A DNA stretch of 13,946 nucleotides from contig CAKUGW010000084.1 of NCBI GenBank assembly GCA_934654805.1, positions 1 through 13,946 on the forward strand, written 5' to 3'. The DNA is from an uncultured Kiritimatiellota bacterium. GTDB taxonomy: Bacteria > Verrucomicrobiota > Kiritimatiellia > RFP12 > UBA1067. The notes below the pieces were generated by a model, which worked only from the letters and a program-made list of their open reading frames with translations, did no database searches and was not told the DNA's origin. This document shows positions 7,270-13,946 of this stretch, piece by piece. The stretch's first letter is position 1, and each line of letters opens with the position of its first letter. The position numbers and the translations under genes are program-made.

Positions 7270-7651
7270 AGTTTCTTTGAGCAAGTCTGGCTGCCCAATC
7301 TCTCGCGCTATCTTCCGCCCGAATTCCATGACGAGTTCCATCGTCGCCTGAAGATGTTCATGCTTTCGCCGGCATCGGGCGAGCAGTCTTTCGAGGAAAA
7401 GGTAAATCTGTAAATTCGAGTCGTGGCGCCGTGCCTATCGAAAATGCCTGAATGATTACGAGTCGCTTGTGTCGATGTTTGAACAGAAATTTGACGGCCG
7501 TTGCAAATCCTACAACGCCACAGCAGAGGAGCGTGCCCGCGCAAAAGAGCTTGTGGAGGCGTTTCTGGGACGCCCAATGCGAACAAGGGATGAAGTGCTG
7601 CGAGACGGGCAGGAGCGAAAGATGTCAGATGAAATGCGGGAGCTCCTCTGA
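7270..7651 (+). pseudogene. Frameshifted remnant of an unrecognised gene
   Basis: Two open segments in adjacent frames read as one protein. The first carries FFEQVWLPNLSRYLPPEFHDEFHRR and ends EEKVNL before a TAA at 7411. The second, in the next frame, continues KFESWRRAYRKCLNDYESL and ends in SDEMRELL at 7651. Removing one base near 7411 joins them cleanly, and both halves are charged, helix-rich and coding-like. There is no credible start: the left edge abuts the REP-like palindrome. Base composition is lower in GC than the flanking genes, which suggests foreign origin. I do not recognise the family. The whole 6904-7700 stretch otherwise holds only the promoters, a small inverted repeat and the REP-like repeat. 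Confidence 0.5.
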
Positions 7652-7674
7652 ATCATCTCCCCATTTTCAGGGGG

Positions 7675-7703
7675 TTGTCTGGAAGGGAAAAATAGTCTAT
7701 AAT
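7675..7703 (+). promoter_or_regulatory. Sigma-70-type promoter of the glycosidase gene
   Basis: TTGTCT (7675-7680), 17 bp, then a consensus TATAAT (7698-7703). The -10 ends 7 bases before the ATG at 7711, placing the transcript start at or next to the start codon. The spacing is ideal and the -35 matches the consensus at four of six bases. Confidence 0.7.
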
Positions 7704-7710
7704 CACATCC

Positions 7711-10218
7711 ATGTTTGTTTGCAAGAGGAGCAGGTGGGAGCGGCGGATGATTCTCGTCGCCGTGGGCGCATGGGCCGCAGGGGCCTCGTCCGCCGTTGCG
7801 TCGGGCGGCGCGCCGACGTGGCCGGCCGTCACGAACGAGATGCGTCCGTGGGTCTACAACTGGTGGATGGGCAGCGCCGTCGACGAGGCCGGGCTGGAGG
7901 CGCAGTGCCGCGCGCTCGCCGAGCAGGGGTTCGGCGGCTTCCACGTCATCCCGATCTACGGCGCGAAGGGCCACGAGGCCGCGTTCAAGACCTTCCTCGG
8001 CGACGACTGGATGCGGGCGTTCGCGGCCGCCGTCCGCATCGGCCGGGCGCACGGCCTCGGCGTCGACCTGACGACGGGGAGCGGTTGGTGCTTCGGCGGG
8101 CCGCAGCTCGCGCGCGAACAGGGCTGCTGGACGCTCGCGAAGACGAAGGACGGTCTGGCGCCGTGGGTCGAGCCCGTGCTGACGGGCCAGCAGGTCAAGC
8201 GGGCGGGCCCCGGCGGACGCGGTCCGATGATGGATCCCTACTCCGTCGAGGCGATGGCGGCGTTCCTGATGCCGTTCACGGACGCCTTCGACCGTCCGGG
8301 CGCGGCGAAGCCCCTGCGCCTCTACCACGACTCGTGGGAATACTTCGGCGCGGGCTGGACGCCCGACTTTCCCCGGCTCTTCCGGGCGAAGCGCGGCTAC
8401 GACCTGACGGACCGCTGGGCGGCCTTCGCCGGGGGGCCGGGCGACGTCGAGACGCGGCGGCGCCTCAAGCACGACTACCGCGAGACGCTGTCCGACCTCG
8501 TCGTCGAGGACGTCTTCCCGAAATGGGTGGACTGGTGCCATGCGCGCGGCATCCAGACGCGCAACGAGGCGCACGGCTCCGTCGCGAACTGGCTCGACTT
8601 CTACGACCTCGCCGACTGCCCCGAGACGGAAATGTACGGCTTCTTCGACCGCGACATCCTCGTCTCGAAGTTCGCCTCGTCGTCCGCCCACCTCGGCGGC
8701 AAGGCGTGGACGTCCGCCGAGTCCTGCACGTGGCTGAACGACCACTTCCGCGAGACGCCCCTTGACTACAAGCGGTTCCTCGACCGGCTGCTCCTCGCGG
8801 GCGTGGACAAGGTCTACTACCACGGCCTCTGCTACTCGCCGACGGACGCCGTGTGGCCCGGCTGGTGCTTCTACGCCTCGTCCGAGACGAATCCCCGCAA
8901 TCCCCTCTGGCGCGACTTCGGTTGCCTGAACGCCTACGTGACGCGCGTCCAGTCGATTTCGCGCGCGACGACGTGCGACGACGACCTGCTCGTCTACTGG
9001 CCGATCCACGACTTCTGGCGCAACCCCGAGGGCTTCGCGCGGCCGATGACCGTCCACAACCGGGCGACCTGGTTCGACGCGCTTCCCTTCGGGCGGATCG
9101 CGCGGACGCTCTTCGACGCGGGCGTTCAGTTCGACTACGTGTCCGACCGCCAGCTGGCGCGGCTGGCGTTCGGGCGCGGGGCGCATCGGCGGATCCTCGT
9201 GCCGGCGGCGGAGACCCTGCCGCTCGCGACGGCGCGGCGGCTCTTCGCGCTGGCCGACGCGGGCTTCGAGGTCGTCTTCGCGGAGACGTATCCCGACGAG
9301 ACGCCGGGCTTCCTGAACCACGACGCGGAGACGCGCGAGCTGCGGGCGCTCTTCGCGAAAGGGCATCCGCGCGTCTCGCGGCGCGGCGCGCTCGACCTCG
9401 CGCGGGGCCTGCGCGTCGAGCCGTTCGCCGCCGTGCGCAATCTCGCCGCGTGGCGGCGGGCGGACGCGGAGGGCCGCACCTGGTACTTCGTCGTCAACGG
9501 CGGCGCGGAACCGGTCTCCGAGGACCTGAAGGTGTCGGCCCCCTGCGGTGCGGCGTGGGAGATGGATCCGCTGACGGGCGCCGTGCGCGGCGCGCGGACG
9601 GCCGACGGACGGGTGCGGGTGCGCCTGGGGCCGTGGGGCTCGTCCGTCTACGTCGTCTCGGCGGCGCCCGACCCGGCCTCGGCGGTCGCGCCGGTGCGGT
9701 CGCGCGGCACGCGCATCGACCTCGTGGGCGACTGGACGCTGACGCCCGTCTGCGGCGGGCCGCAGCTGCCGAGGCCGCGGACGATGCGCGCGCTCACGAG
9801 CTGGTCGCGCACGGAAACGGGCGAGGAGGAGCCGTTCTGCGGCACGATGCGCTACGAGACGCGCTTCGCCGCGCAGGCGGACGGTGCGGCGGCGGTTCTC
9901 GACCTCGGCGACGTGCGGCATTCGGCGCGCGTCCGGCTGAACGGACGCGACCTCGGCTGCCGGTTCATGCCGCCGTACCGCTTCGACGTGCCCGCCGGCG
10001 TGCTGAAGGGCGAGAGCGAACTGGTCGTCGAGGTCACGAGCACGGGCGCGAACCGATTGCGCTGGAATGACCAGACGGGCGTGAAGTGGAAGCATTTCGA
10101 GGACGCGAACATGCGCTCCGTGGAGGGCACCTGCGGCGGCGCGGGCGTCCTTGACGCGTCGACGTGGCCGCTGGCGGACGCCGGCCTCCTCGGCCCGGTC
10201 AGGCTTTTCGCGCAGTAG
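7711..10218 (+). CDS. Secreted GH106-like glycosidase (alpha-L-rhamnosidase-like)
   Basis: This 835-residue exported glycoside hydrolase probably cleaves rhamnose or a related sugar from plant or host glycans. A basic n-region (KRSRWERR), hydrophobic MILVAVGAWAAGA and a cleavage site near residue 30 form the signal peptide. The barrel opens with MRPWVYNWWMGSAVDEAG and GFGGFHVIPIYG, a pattern I associate with GH106-type proteins. Conserved acidic candidates are E286 (RNEAHGS), E305/E307 (CPETEMYG) and E337 (TSAESCTW). The C-terminal 150 residues form a galactose-binding-like jelly roll (ARVRLNGRDLGCRF). The protein is somewhat shorter than typical GH106 enzymes of about 1,000 residues. An ATG at 7747 has a GGGAG site upstream, but starting there would lose the basic n-region, so 7711 is preferred. 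Its 3' end overlaps the convergent XylR-like gene by 20 bases. The family call is from motif memory; substrate specificity is inferred. Confidence 0.85.
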   Translation: MFVCKRSRWERRMILVAVGAWAAGASSAVASGGAPTWPAVTNEMRPWVYNWWMGSAVDEAGLEAQCRALAEQGFGGFHVIPIYGAKGHEAAFKTFLGDDWMRAFAAAVRIGRAHGLGVDLTTGSGWCFGGPQLAREQGCWTLAKTKDGLAPWVEPVLTGQQVKRAGPGGRGPMMDPYSVEAMAAFLMPFTDAFDRPGAAKPLRLYHDSWEYFGAGWTPDFPRLFRAKRGYDLTDRWAAFAGGPGDVETRRRLKHDYRETLSDLVVEDVFPKWVDWCHARGIQTRNEAHGSVANWLDFYDLADCPETEMYGFFDRDILVSKFASSSAHLGGKAWTSAESCTWLNDHFRETPLDYKRFLDRLLLAGVDKVYYHGLCYSPTDAVWPGWCFYASSETNPRNPLWRDFGCLNAYVTRVQSISRATTCDDDLLVYWPIHDFWRNPEGFARPMTVHNRATWFDALPFGRIARTLFDAGVQFDYVSDRQLARLAFGRGAHRRILVPAAETLPLATARRLFALADAGFEVVFAETYPDETPGFLNHDAETRELRALFAKGHPRVSRRGALDLARGLRVEPFAAVRNLAAWRRADAEGRTWYFVVNGGAEPVSEDLKVSAPCGAAWEMDPLTGAVRGARTADGRVRVRLGPWGSSVYVVSAAPDPASAVAPVRSRGTRIDLVGDWTLTPVCGGPQLPRPRTMRALTSWSRTETGEEEPFCGTMRYETRFAAQADGAAAVLDLGDVRHSARVRLNGRDLGCRFMPPYRFDVPAGVLKGESELVVEVTSTGANRLRWNDQTGVKWKHFEDANMRSVEGTCGGAGVLDASTWPLADAGLLGPVRLFAQ

Positions 10219-11353
10219 CCTGTGCGCGGTAGGCGCCGGGCGAGAGGCCGAAACGTTCGGCGAAGAGGTGCGAGAGGCGGTTCGCCGAGCCGAAGCCGCA
10301 GTCGGCGGCAATGCGCGCGAGCGGCGCGTTCGTCTGGACGAGCTTCTGTCGGACGAGCGCAAGGCGCGTTTCGAGAATCGTCTCGTGGATCGGCTGGCCG
10401 TGCATCTGCTTGAAGCGCAGGTAGGCGAGCCGCCGCGACACGCCGAGGCGGCGGACGACGTCCTGGACCTTGAGGCCTCTCGCGGCGTTGGCGCGGATGT
10501 AGGCGAGCGCCTCGCGGACGAGGTAGCCGGCCGGCGGCACGTGGCGCGTCGAGTCACGTTCGACGACGCCGAGGCTCTTGATGTGGGTGGGCGCGCGCTT
10601 CGGCGGACGGTGCCGCACCATCAGGCTGTCGAGGATCTGCGCGCCGAGGCGTCCGAGCCCCTCGTGGTCGGGCTTGACGCTGGAGAGCGTGGGACGAACC
10701 GAGTTGCAGAGAAGCTCGTCGTTGTCGACGCCGAGGACGGCGACCTGTTCCGGCACGGCGAGGCGGGCCGCGTGGCAGGCTTCGACGACTCGCACGGCCA
10801 TGTAGTCCGTCGCGGCCATCACGGCGGCTGGTCGTGGCAGGGACGCCAGTTCGTCGGCGAGCGCGCCGCCGGGCCGCAGGCGGCGCGGGACGATGCCGGC
10901 TTCGCCGAGGTGGAGGCGGAAGCCGCGTTCGCGCAGGACTGACCAGCGGTGCGGCTCTTGCGTCGGGACGAACGCGAACGCGCGGAACGTGCCGCGTGCG
11001 AGGAGGTGGCGCGCGGCCTCGCGTCCGATGGCGACGTCGTCGTTGCGGATGAGGAAGTTGCGCTGCGCCGGATCGGGCGACTCGTTGCGCGGGTAGTCGG
11101 TGAAGACGACGGGGATGGGCGCGGCCTCCAGCGCCGCGAGGCCGTCCGTGCGGGTGCGGAAGCCGGTGATGACGCCGTCGATGCTGTCCCGCACGGCCGC
11201 CTCGACGAACGGCCGCGTCAGCTCGTCCGGGTTCTGGATGAACTGGATGTTCCAGTCGTGGCCCTCGTTCACGTAGTCGAAGACGCCCGACAGGCAGTTC
11301 CGCCCCGCCGTGCCGCCGAGCGTAAACGCCACAATGACCTTTCTTGTCGCCAT
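10199..11353 (-). CDS. XylR-like transcriptional regulator (LacI-type sensor plus AraC domain)
   Basis: This 384-residue regulator has an N-terminal periplasmic-binding-protein-like sugar sensor (about 1-265), with RKVIVAFTL at the start, DGVITGFR near 59-66, MAATDYMAVRVVEA near 179-191, VLGVDNDELLCN near 206-217 and PTLSSV at 221-226. The C-terminal AraC domain (about 275-375) carries two helix-turn-helices (KVQDVVRRLGVSRRLAYLRF and APLARIAADCGFGSANRLSHLF). This is the architecture of xylose regulator XylR, and such proteins commonly sit next to sugar-use genes. The sensed sugar is unknown. The start at 11353 is chosen because an extended -10 lies 8 bases upstream; the upstream open frame (from 11401) contains that promoter. 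No Shine-Dalgarno is seen. The gene is convergent with the glycosidase, which it may regulate. Confidence 0.92.
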   Translation of the reverse strand: MATRKVIVAFTLGGTAGRNCLSGVFDYVNEGHDWNIQFIQNPDELTRPFVEAAVRDSIDGVITGFRTRTDGLAALEAAPIPVVFTDYPRNESPDPAQRNFLIRNDDVAIGREAARHLLARGTFRAFAFVPTQEPHRWSVLRERGFRLHLGEAGIVPRRLRPGGALADELASLPRPAAVMAATDYMAVRVVEACHAARLAVPEQVAVLGVDNDELLCNSVRPTLSSVKPDHEGLGRLGAQILDSLMVRHRPPKRAPTHIKSLGVVERDSTRHVPPAGYLVREALAYIRANAARGLKVQDVVRRLGVSRRLAYLRFKQMHGQPIHETILETRLALVRQKLVQTNAPLARIAADCGFGSANRLSHLFAERFGLSPGAYRAQATARKA

Positions 11354-11361
11354 AGGCGGGA

Positions 11362-11370
11362 AGTATAGCA
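11362..11370 (-). promoter_or_regulatory. Extended -10 promoter of the XylR-like gene
   Basis: Minus strand reads TGCTATACT, an extended -10 (TGn plus TATACT). It ends 8 bases before the ATG at 11353. No good -35 is seen at normal spacing. As with the kinase and glycosidase genes, the predicted transcript has essentially no leader. Confidence 0.6.
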
Positions 11371-11574
11371 TATTCTGATGAGGAAACTCCGTCTTTCCCA
11401 CGGCAACCGAAATTTTTGGTATACCAGCGGCAACTCAACCGCCCCGCCTCTCTGTCGCAAGACATGATGCGCATATTCGGCGGTTTTCTCATTTTTACGA
11501 TACAGGCTACCATTCGTGAGAATCCGAGGTTACATTTCTGGCTGCGATATTTCGGTTTTCGCGCTTATTATAGG

Positions 11575-12135
11575 ATGATGGCGGGTGCAGACAGAACGTT
11601 TGTCATGCCGCTGACGAAGGCTCAGTTCGACCTGAAGCTGTACATCGCGACCCTGACGAAAGACCTGCAGGATGTTGAGGACATCCTGCAGGAGACGAAT
11701 GCCGACATCTGGAGCAAGGCCGACACATACGACGTCTGGCGGCAGGAACTTGTTCTGCCGTCGGGCCGCCTTCGCTTCTCGGTCGGCGGCGGGTGCGTCG
11801 TGGGCGGCGGCACGGCCGGCGTGGCGGCCGCCTTGCAGAGCACGCGGTCGGGCGCGCGGACGGTTCTGGTCGAGCAGGAGTTTCTGGTCGGCGGCACGAT
11901 GACGAGCGGCAGCGCGTCGATCCGCGCATCGCCGCGGCGAACGGCTTCATTCGCGAGCATGCGTGCGAGGGCATTTCCGTGGCGGATGTCGTGCGGCACG
12001 TCGGCTGTTCGCGGAGTCTCGTGGAATCGCTCGACCTTCAGGCGACGGGGCGAACGATCTTCGAGGAGATTCGCGAGGTGCGCCTTTCGCGCGCGCTGGC
12101 GCTGCTGTCGAAGCGCGGCGTCCCGATACAGGTAA
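11575..12135 (+). pseudogene. Chimeric ORF: ECF sigma region 2 fragment joined to FAD-oxidoreductase N-terminus
   Basis: Two unrelated domain fragments share one frame. The first (11575-11736) reads MPLTKAQFDLKLYIATLTKD then DVEDILQETNADIWSKAD. This is region 2 of an ECF sigma factor of the Rhodopirellula/Verrucomicrobium type, but regions 3-4 are absent. A short linker (11737-11784, WRQELVLPSGRLRFS) is unassigned. Then GGGCVVGGGTAGVAAALQST and LVEQEFLVGGTMTSG (11785-11910) form the dinucleotide-binding N-terminus of an FAD-dependent oxidoreductase. All the rest of that enzyme is missing. From 11910 onward this frame encodes only out-of-frame sequence, because a third fragment begins in the next frame. 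A TATTAT at 11566-11571 could serve as a -10 element. No function is expected from the product; it is probably a relic, or an assembly chimera. Confidence 0.7.
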
Positions 12136-12239
12136 TTTCGGACATGTGCGGCTGGAAGAGCCCGATGGCGCTCCGCCGCTACTTCAAGGCGCGCGAGAAC
12201 ATGACGCTGAGCGCCTGGCGCCGCCGCAAGTTCGGCTAA
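11910..12239 (+). pseudogene. Orphan AraC-type DNA-binding C-terminal domain
   Basis: In the frame following the FAD fragment, QRVDPRIAAANGFIREHACE leads into a full AraC-type domain. The first helix-turn-helix is ISVADVVRHVGCSRSLVESL, the second PIQVISDMCGWKSPMALRRY, ending in WRRRKFG and a TAA at 12237. It aligns with the C-terminus of the XylR-like regulator encoded at 11353-10199 (IRANAARGLKVQDVVRRLGV), but its sugar-sensing domain is absent and it has no plausible start or promoter of its own. It is most likely the surviving tail of a deleted paralogous regulator. The domain itself shows no internal stop or frameshift, so the deletion may be recent. Confidence 0.7.
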
Positions 12240-12284
12240 GTTGCCGAAATCGTATGCCGCCGCCAATTGACAGTCTCTGATTTC

Positions 12285-13001
12285 TCAATCTGTACGCAAC
12301 AGGCGATGTTCCCGTACGCCCGCGAATTCCTCCGTTTCCCATTTCCAGTCTTCCGGCGTGTGACTTTCCTTTCGCAGCTGACGCCCAAGCGTCTTTTCGA
12401 TTTGCGCCTTTAGCCGTATCGCGACCTCTTCACCAAACCGCTTCTCGTCTTCAGGATACCACCAAAACTCGATCCTGTTCACCAGACTTCGATAGGACAG
12501 AAAACTCGCCATGTAACAGGAACGCCATTCCCCGTACCTCTTGGATTCGGCAGGGCTTGTCCAATCGAGAACAGCCTTTGCATTTCGGCGTGTCGGCTTC
12601 AGCCGAATCAGCTGATTCCGCCACCAGTCGACGAGCGCCAGTCGGATTTCGCAACGGAGTTCGGGCTCGTCCACGCGAACGCAACGGTAGGCGACCGAGA
12701 GCGTAATCAGGTCTGAAATGCGGCGCATCACCAGCATCTGGCACGAATAGGGCTTGTCGGCAAGCGGAACCGAAAGGAGGCGCTTCGTCAACAGGCGAAG
12801 CGCCTCTTGCCGTTGTGCGTCGTCCGCGATGTCTGCGATGCGCGTCTGCAGCCGACTCGTCAGTTCCTGCGCGGATTCGTGCGCAAGGAGGGCAGCGCCC
12901 AATTCCTCGACCGATTCACACACCTCCCTCTCGCGCTTTTCTCGGCAACCAAGCACCGCAGCCAGGAAAAGAGCAAAGGCCAACACACTATTCGCTTTCA
13001 T
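12285..13001 (-). CDS. Putative lipoprotein of unknown function
   Basis: A 238-residue protein with a lipoprotein signal peptide: MKAN, hydrophobic SVLAFALFLAAVLG, then the lipobox cysteine C19, followed by a highly charged stretch (REKREREVCESVEEL). The mature part is mostly helical, rich in Arg, Glu, Trp and Leu, for example DWWRNQLIRLKPTRRNAKAV and YRSLVNRIEFWWYPEDEKRFG. I recognise no catalytic motif. The start at 13001 is supported by a GGGAGA site 7 bases upstream. An in-frame extension to 13241 exists but lies entirely inside the neighbouring gene. The first 14 bases overlap the end of the upstream gene, so the two are surely co-transcribed, and the lipoprotein may anchor, secrete or process that partner. 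The partner link is inferred. Confidence 0.8.
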   Translation of the reverse strand: MKANSVLAFALFLAAVLGCREKREREVCESVEELGAALLAHESAQELTSRLQTRIADIADDAQRQEALRLLTKRLLSVPLADKPYSCQMLVMRRISDLITLSVAYRCVRVDEPELRCEIRLALVDWWRNQLIRLKPTRRNAKAVLDWTSPAESKRYGEWRSCYMASFLSYRSLVNRIEFWWYPEDEKRFGEEVAIRLKAQIEKTLGRQLRKESHTPEDWKWETEEFAGVREHRLLRTD

Positions 13002-13946
13002 CAACAATTCTCCCATTGAGATTGACAGTTCCGTCAATGTCCCGATAAACCTGATTCTGCAGTTTGCGGATGCCACTTCGTCCGTTTCTGAAAATGATTG
13101 TCCAATGCCGCGTGTCCGTCCCGAATCGCTTGTATTCGTCCGAGCCTTGTCGCGTCCCCCTTTCGTTCCACCCGTATGGAATCGGCCAGACCAATTCGCC
13201 GTCTTGCCATCCATAGGAAACGTCCGAGACGAAAACGCCATCCGCCGTCACGCGAGACAATTCACCCGTAATCGCCGGACGGTCTTCGCCAAACAGATTT
13301 TCCTCCTGGACATCTATCCAGTTTCCAGCCCCGTTCTCAACGGTGTGGCTCCAGATTCCCGAAAATCTCGGATTGGCGAAATAGCCCGTGTGCGTTCCTT
13401 CGAGGCTGGGGACTTCTTCGACGGCAATCCCCGTGAAGGACACGTCCAGCGGAAGAATGTGCAAGTCCATGATCATTCCAATGCCTCCCGCATGGTTTAC
13501 GGGGACGCCGTAGCGTTCGGCTTTGACGTTTCGGCACTCGATCCCCCTTGGCTCCACGACAGAGATGCTCGGCGTATAGGTTGCGCTTCCGCCTGAGATT
13601 GTCAATGGATTCGTCGTCGAAGCCAACGGGCAGACAAACGTCCCTTCGTTCAGAAGGTATCCTGAGTCCGTCTGCCATGCCACCGATGCGGACGACGGGA
13701 AATAGAGGCAGGAGACCTCCTCTCGTACGCCATACTTATGTCGGCCGAAGCTTTCGTTTTCGGGGGCAGGGATTTTCGGGCTGACGACGACCTGTACCGC
13801 CGTCGCCTTGTCGACGCTTGTCTCCGTCCACTCCGTCTCGTTCTCCGTGAACGTCGTCGTGACGACGATGGCGTCCTTGCCGCCGCTCGGCCTGACGGCG
13901 CGGTAGGTGTTCTTGAACGTGACCTCCTCGCCCGGCTCCAAGTCCT
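12988..13946 (-). CDS. Large extracellular protein of unrecognised family, C-terminal part (runs off window)
   Basis: The frame is open to the right edge of the window, so this is the C-terminal 318 codons of a longer protein; the TTG at 13941 is only an internal codon. The segment begins in beta-rich, Thr/Val-rich sequence (EEVTFKNTYRAVRP, DAIVVTTTFTENETEW) resembling repeat modules of secreted proteins. It continues with FGRHKYGVREEVSCLYFPSS, GIECRNVKAERYGVPVNHAG, GIGMIMDLHILPLDVSFTG and VEEVPSLEGTHTGYFANP, and ends DGTVNLNGRIVDESE. The composition suggests an exported beta-sandwich protein. No catalytic or anchoring motif is recognised. Its stop lies within the start of the lipoprotein gene (14-base overlap). 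The base composition of this pair is closer to average than the strongly GC-rich genes to the left, suggesting a separate history. Confidence 0.75.
   Translation of the reverse strand, partial: DLEPGEEVTFKNTYRAVRPSGGKDAIVVTTTFTENETEWTETSVDKATAVQVVVSPKIPAPENESFGRHKYGVREEVSCLYFPSSASVAWQTDSGYLLNEGTFVCPLASTTNPLTISGGSATYTPSISVVEPRGIECRNVKAERYGVPVNHAGGIGMIMDLHILPLDVSFTGIAVEEVPSLEGTHTGYFANPRFSGIWSHTVENGAGNWIDVQEENLFGEDRPAITGELSRVTADGVFVSDVSYGWQDGELVWPIPYGWNERGTRQGSDEYKRFGTDTRHWTIIFRNGRSGIRKLQNQVYRDIDGTVNLNGRIVDESE
13009..13014 (-). promoter_or_regulatory. Shine-Dalgarno of the lipoprotein gene
   Basis: GGGAGA on the minus strand, 7 bases before the ATG at 13001 and within the upstream coding sequence. 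It decides the lipoprotein start over longer in-frame alternatives. Confidence 0.65.

Noticed and set aside
7201..7270. REP-like arms as a CRISPR array
   Set aside because: Only two direct arms and one inverted arm, with irregular short spacers; this fits a REP palindrome and not a CRISPR array.
7510..10557. 1015-codon open frame on the minus strand opposite the glycosidase
   Set aside because: It is an Arg/Ala/Pro-rich mirror of a well-supported gene, a common effect of high-GC third positions, with no domain or start signal.
11417..11425. TGGTATACC as a plus-strand extended -10 for the mosaic region
   Set aside because: It lies about 150 bases from the fragment start and is a short palindrome with no matching -35, too weak to call as a promoter.

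Overview
This is a GC-rich window from a bacterium. It shows XylR-type AraC regulators beside secreted glycoside hydrolases, modular right-handed beta-helix surface proteins, an extracytoplasmic-function (ECF) sigma fragment of the Rhodopirellula/Verrucomicrobium type, and an FAD-oxidoreductase fragment of the kind common in polysaccharide-degrading Planctomycetota, Verrucomicrobiota and Lentisphaerota. My best inference is a member of Kiritimatiellota/Verrucomicrobiota, perhaps gut-associated. This rests on recalled gene repertoire, not on a search.

Region by region. Bases 1-71 are the 3' end of a group II intron: half of domain V, then domain VI with a bulged branch-point A at 65. It sits inside the signal-peptide codons of a large secreted beta-helix protein that runs to 4135. 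That gene has three tandem modules and is broken by one frameshift near 1610. A strong 15-bp hairpin (4158-4191) separates it from a convergent two-component system on the minus strand. That system is a membrane histidine kinase with an OB-fold-like extracytoplasmic half (6903-4798), overlapping a NarL/LuxR response regulator (4822-4199). Bases 6904-7700 are an AT-richer scar: a small hairpin, a REP-like palindrome and a frameshifted gene remnant. Next come a secreted GH106-like glycosidase (7711-10218) and, tail to tail with a 20-bp overlap, a XylR-like regulator (11353-10199). Bases 11575-12239 are a mosaic of broken genes: an ECF sigma N-terminus, then an FAD-oxidoreductase N-terminus, then an AraC-type C-terminal domain. 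The right end holds a minus-strand pair: a large extracellular protein of unrecognised family running off the window, overlapping a small lipoprotein gene.

How the genes may work together: the glycosidase and regulator form a small glycan-use locus, presumably with the regulator sensing a sugar. The kinase/regulator pair may sense an extracytoplasmic ligand and act elsewhere. Three promoter-proximal genes (kinase, glycosidase, regulator) have a -10 box only 7-8 bp before the start codon and little or no ribosome-binding site. The two second-in-operon genes (response regulator, lipoprotein) do have Shine-Dalgarno sequences. This suggests leaderless transcripts for promoter-proximal genes. I saw no tRNA, rRNA or CRISPR array.
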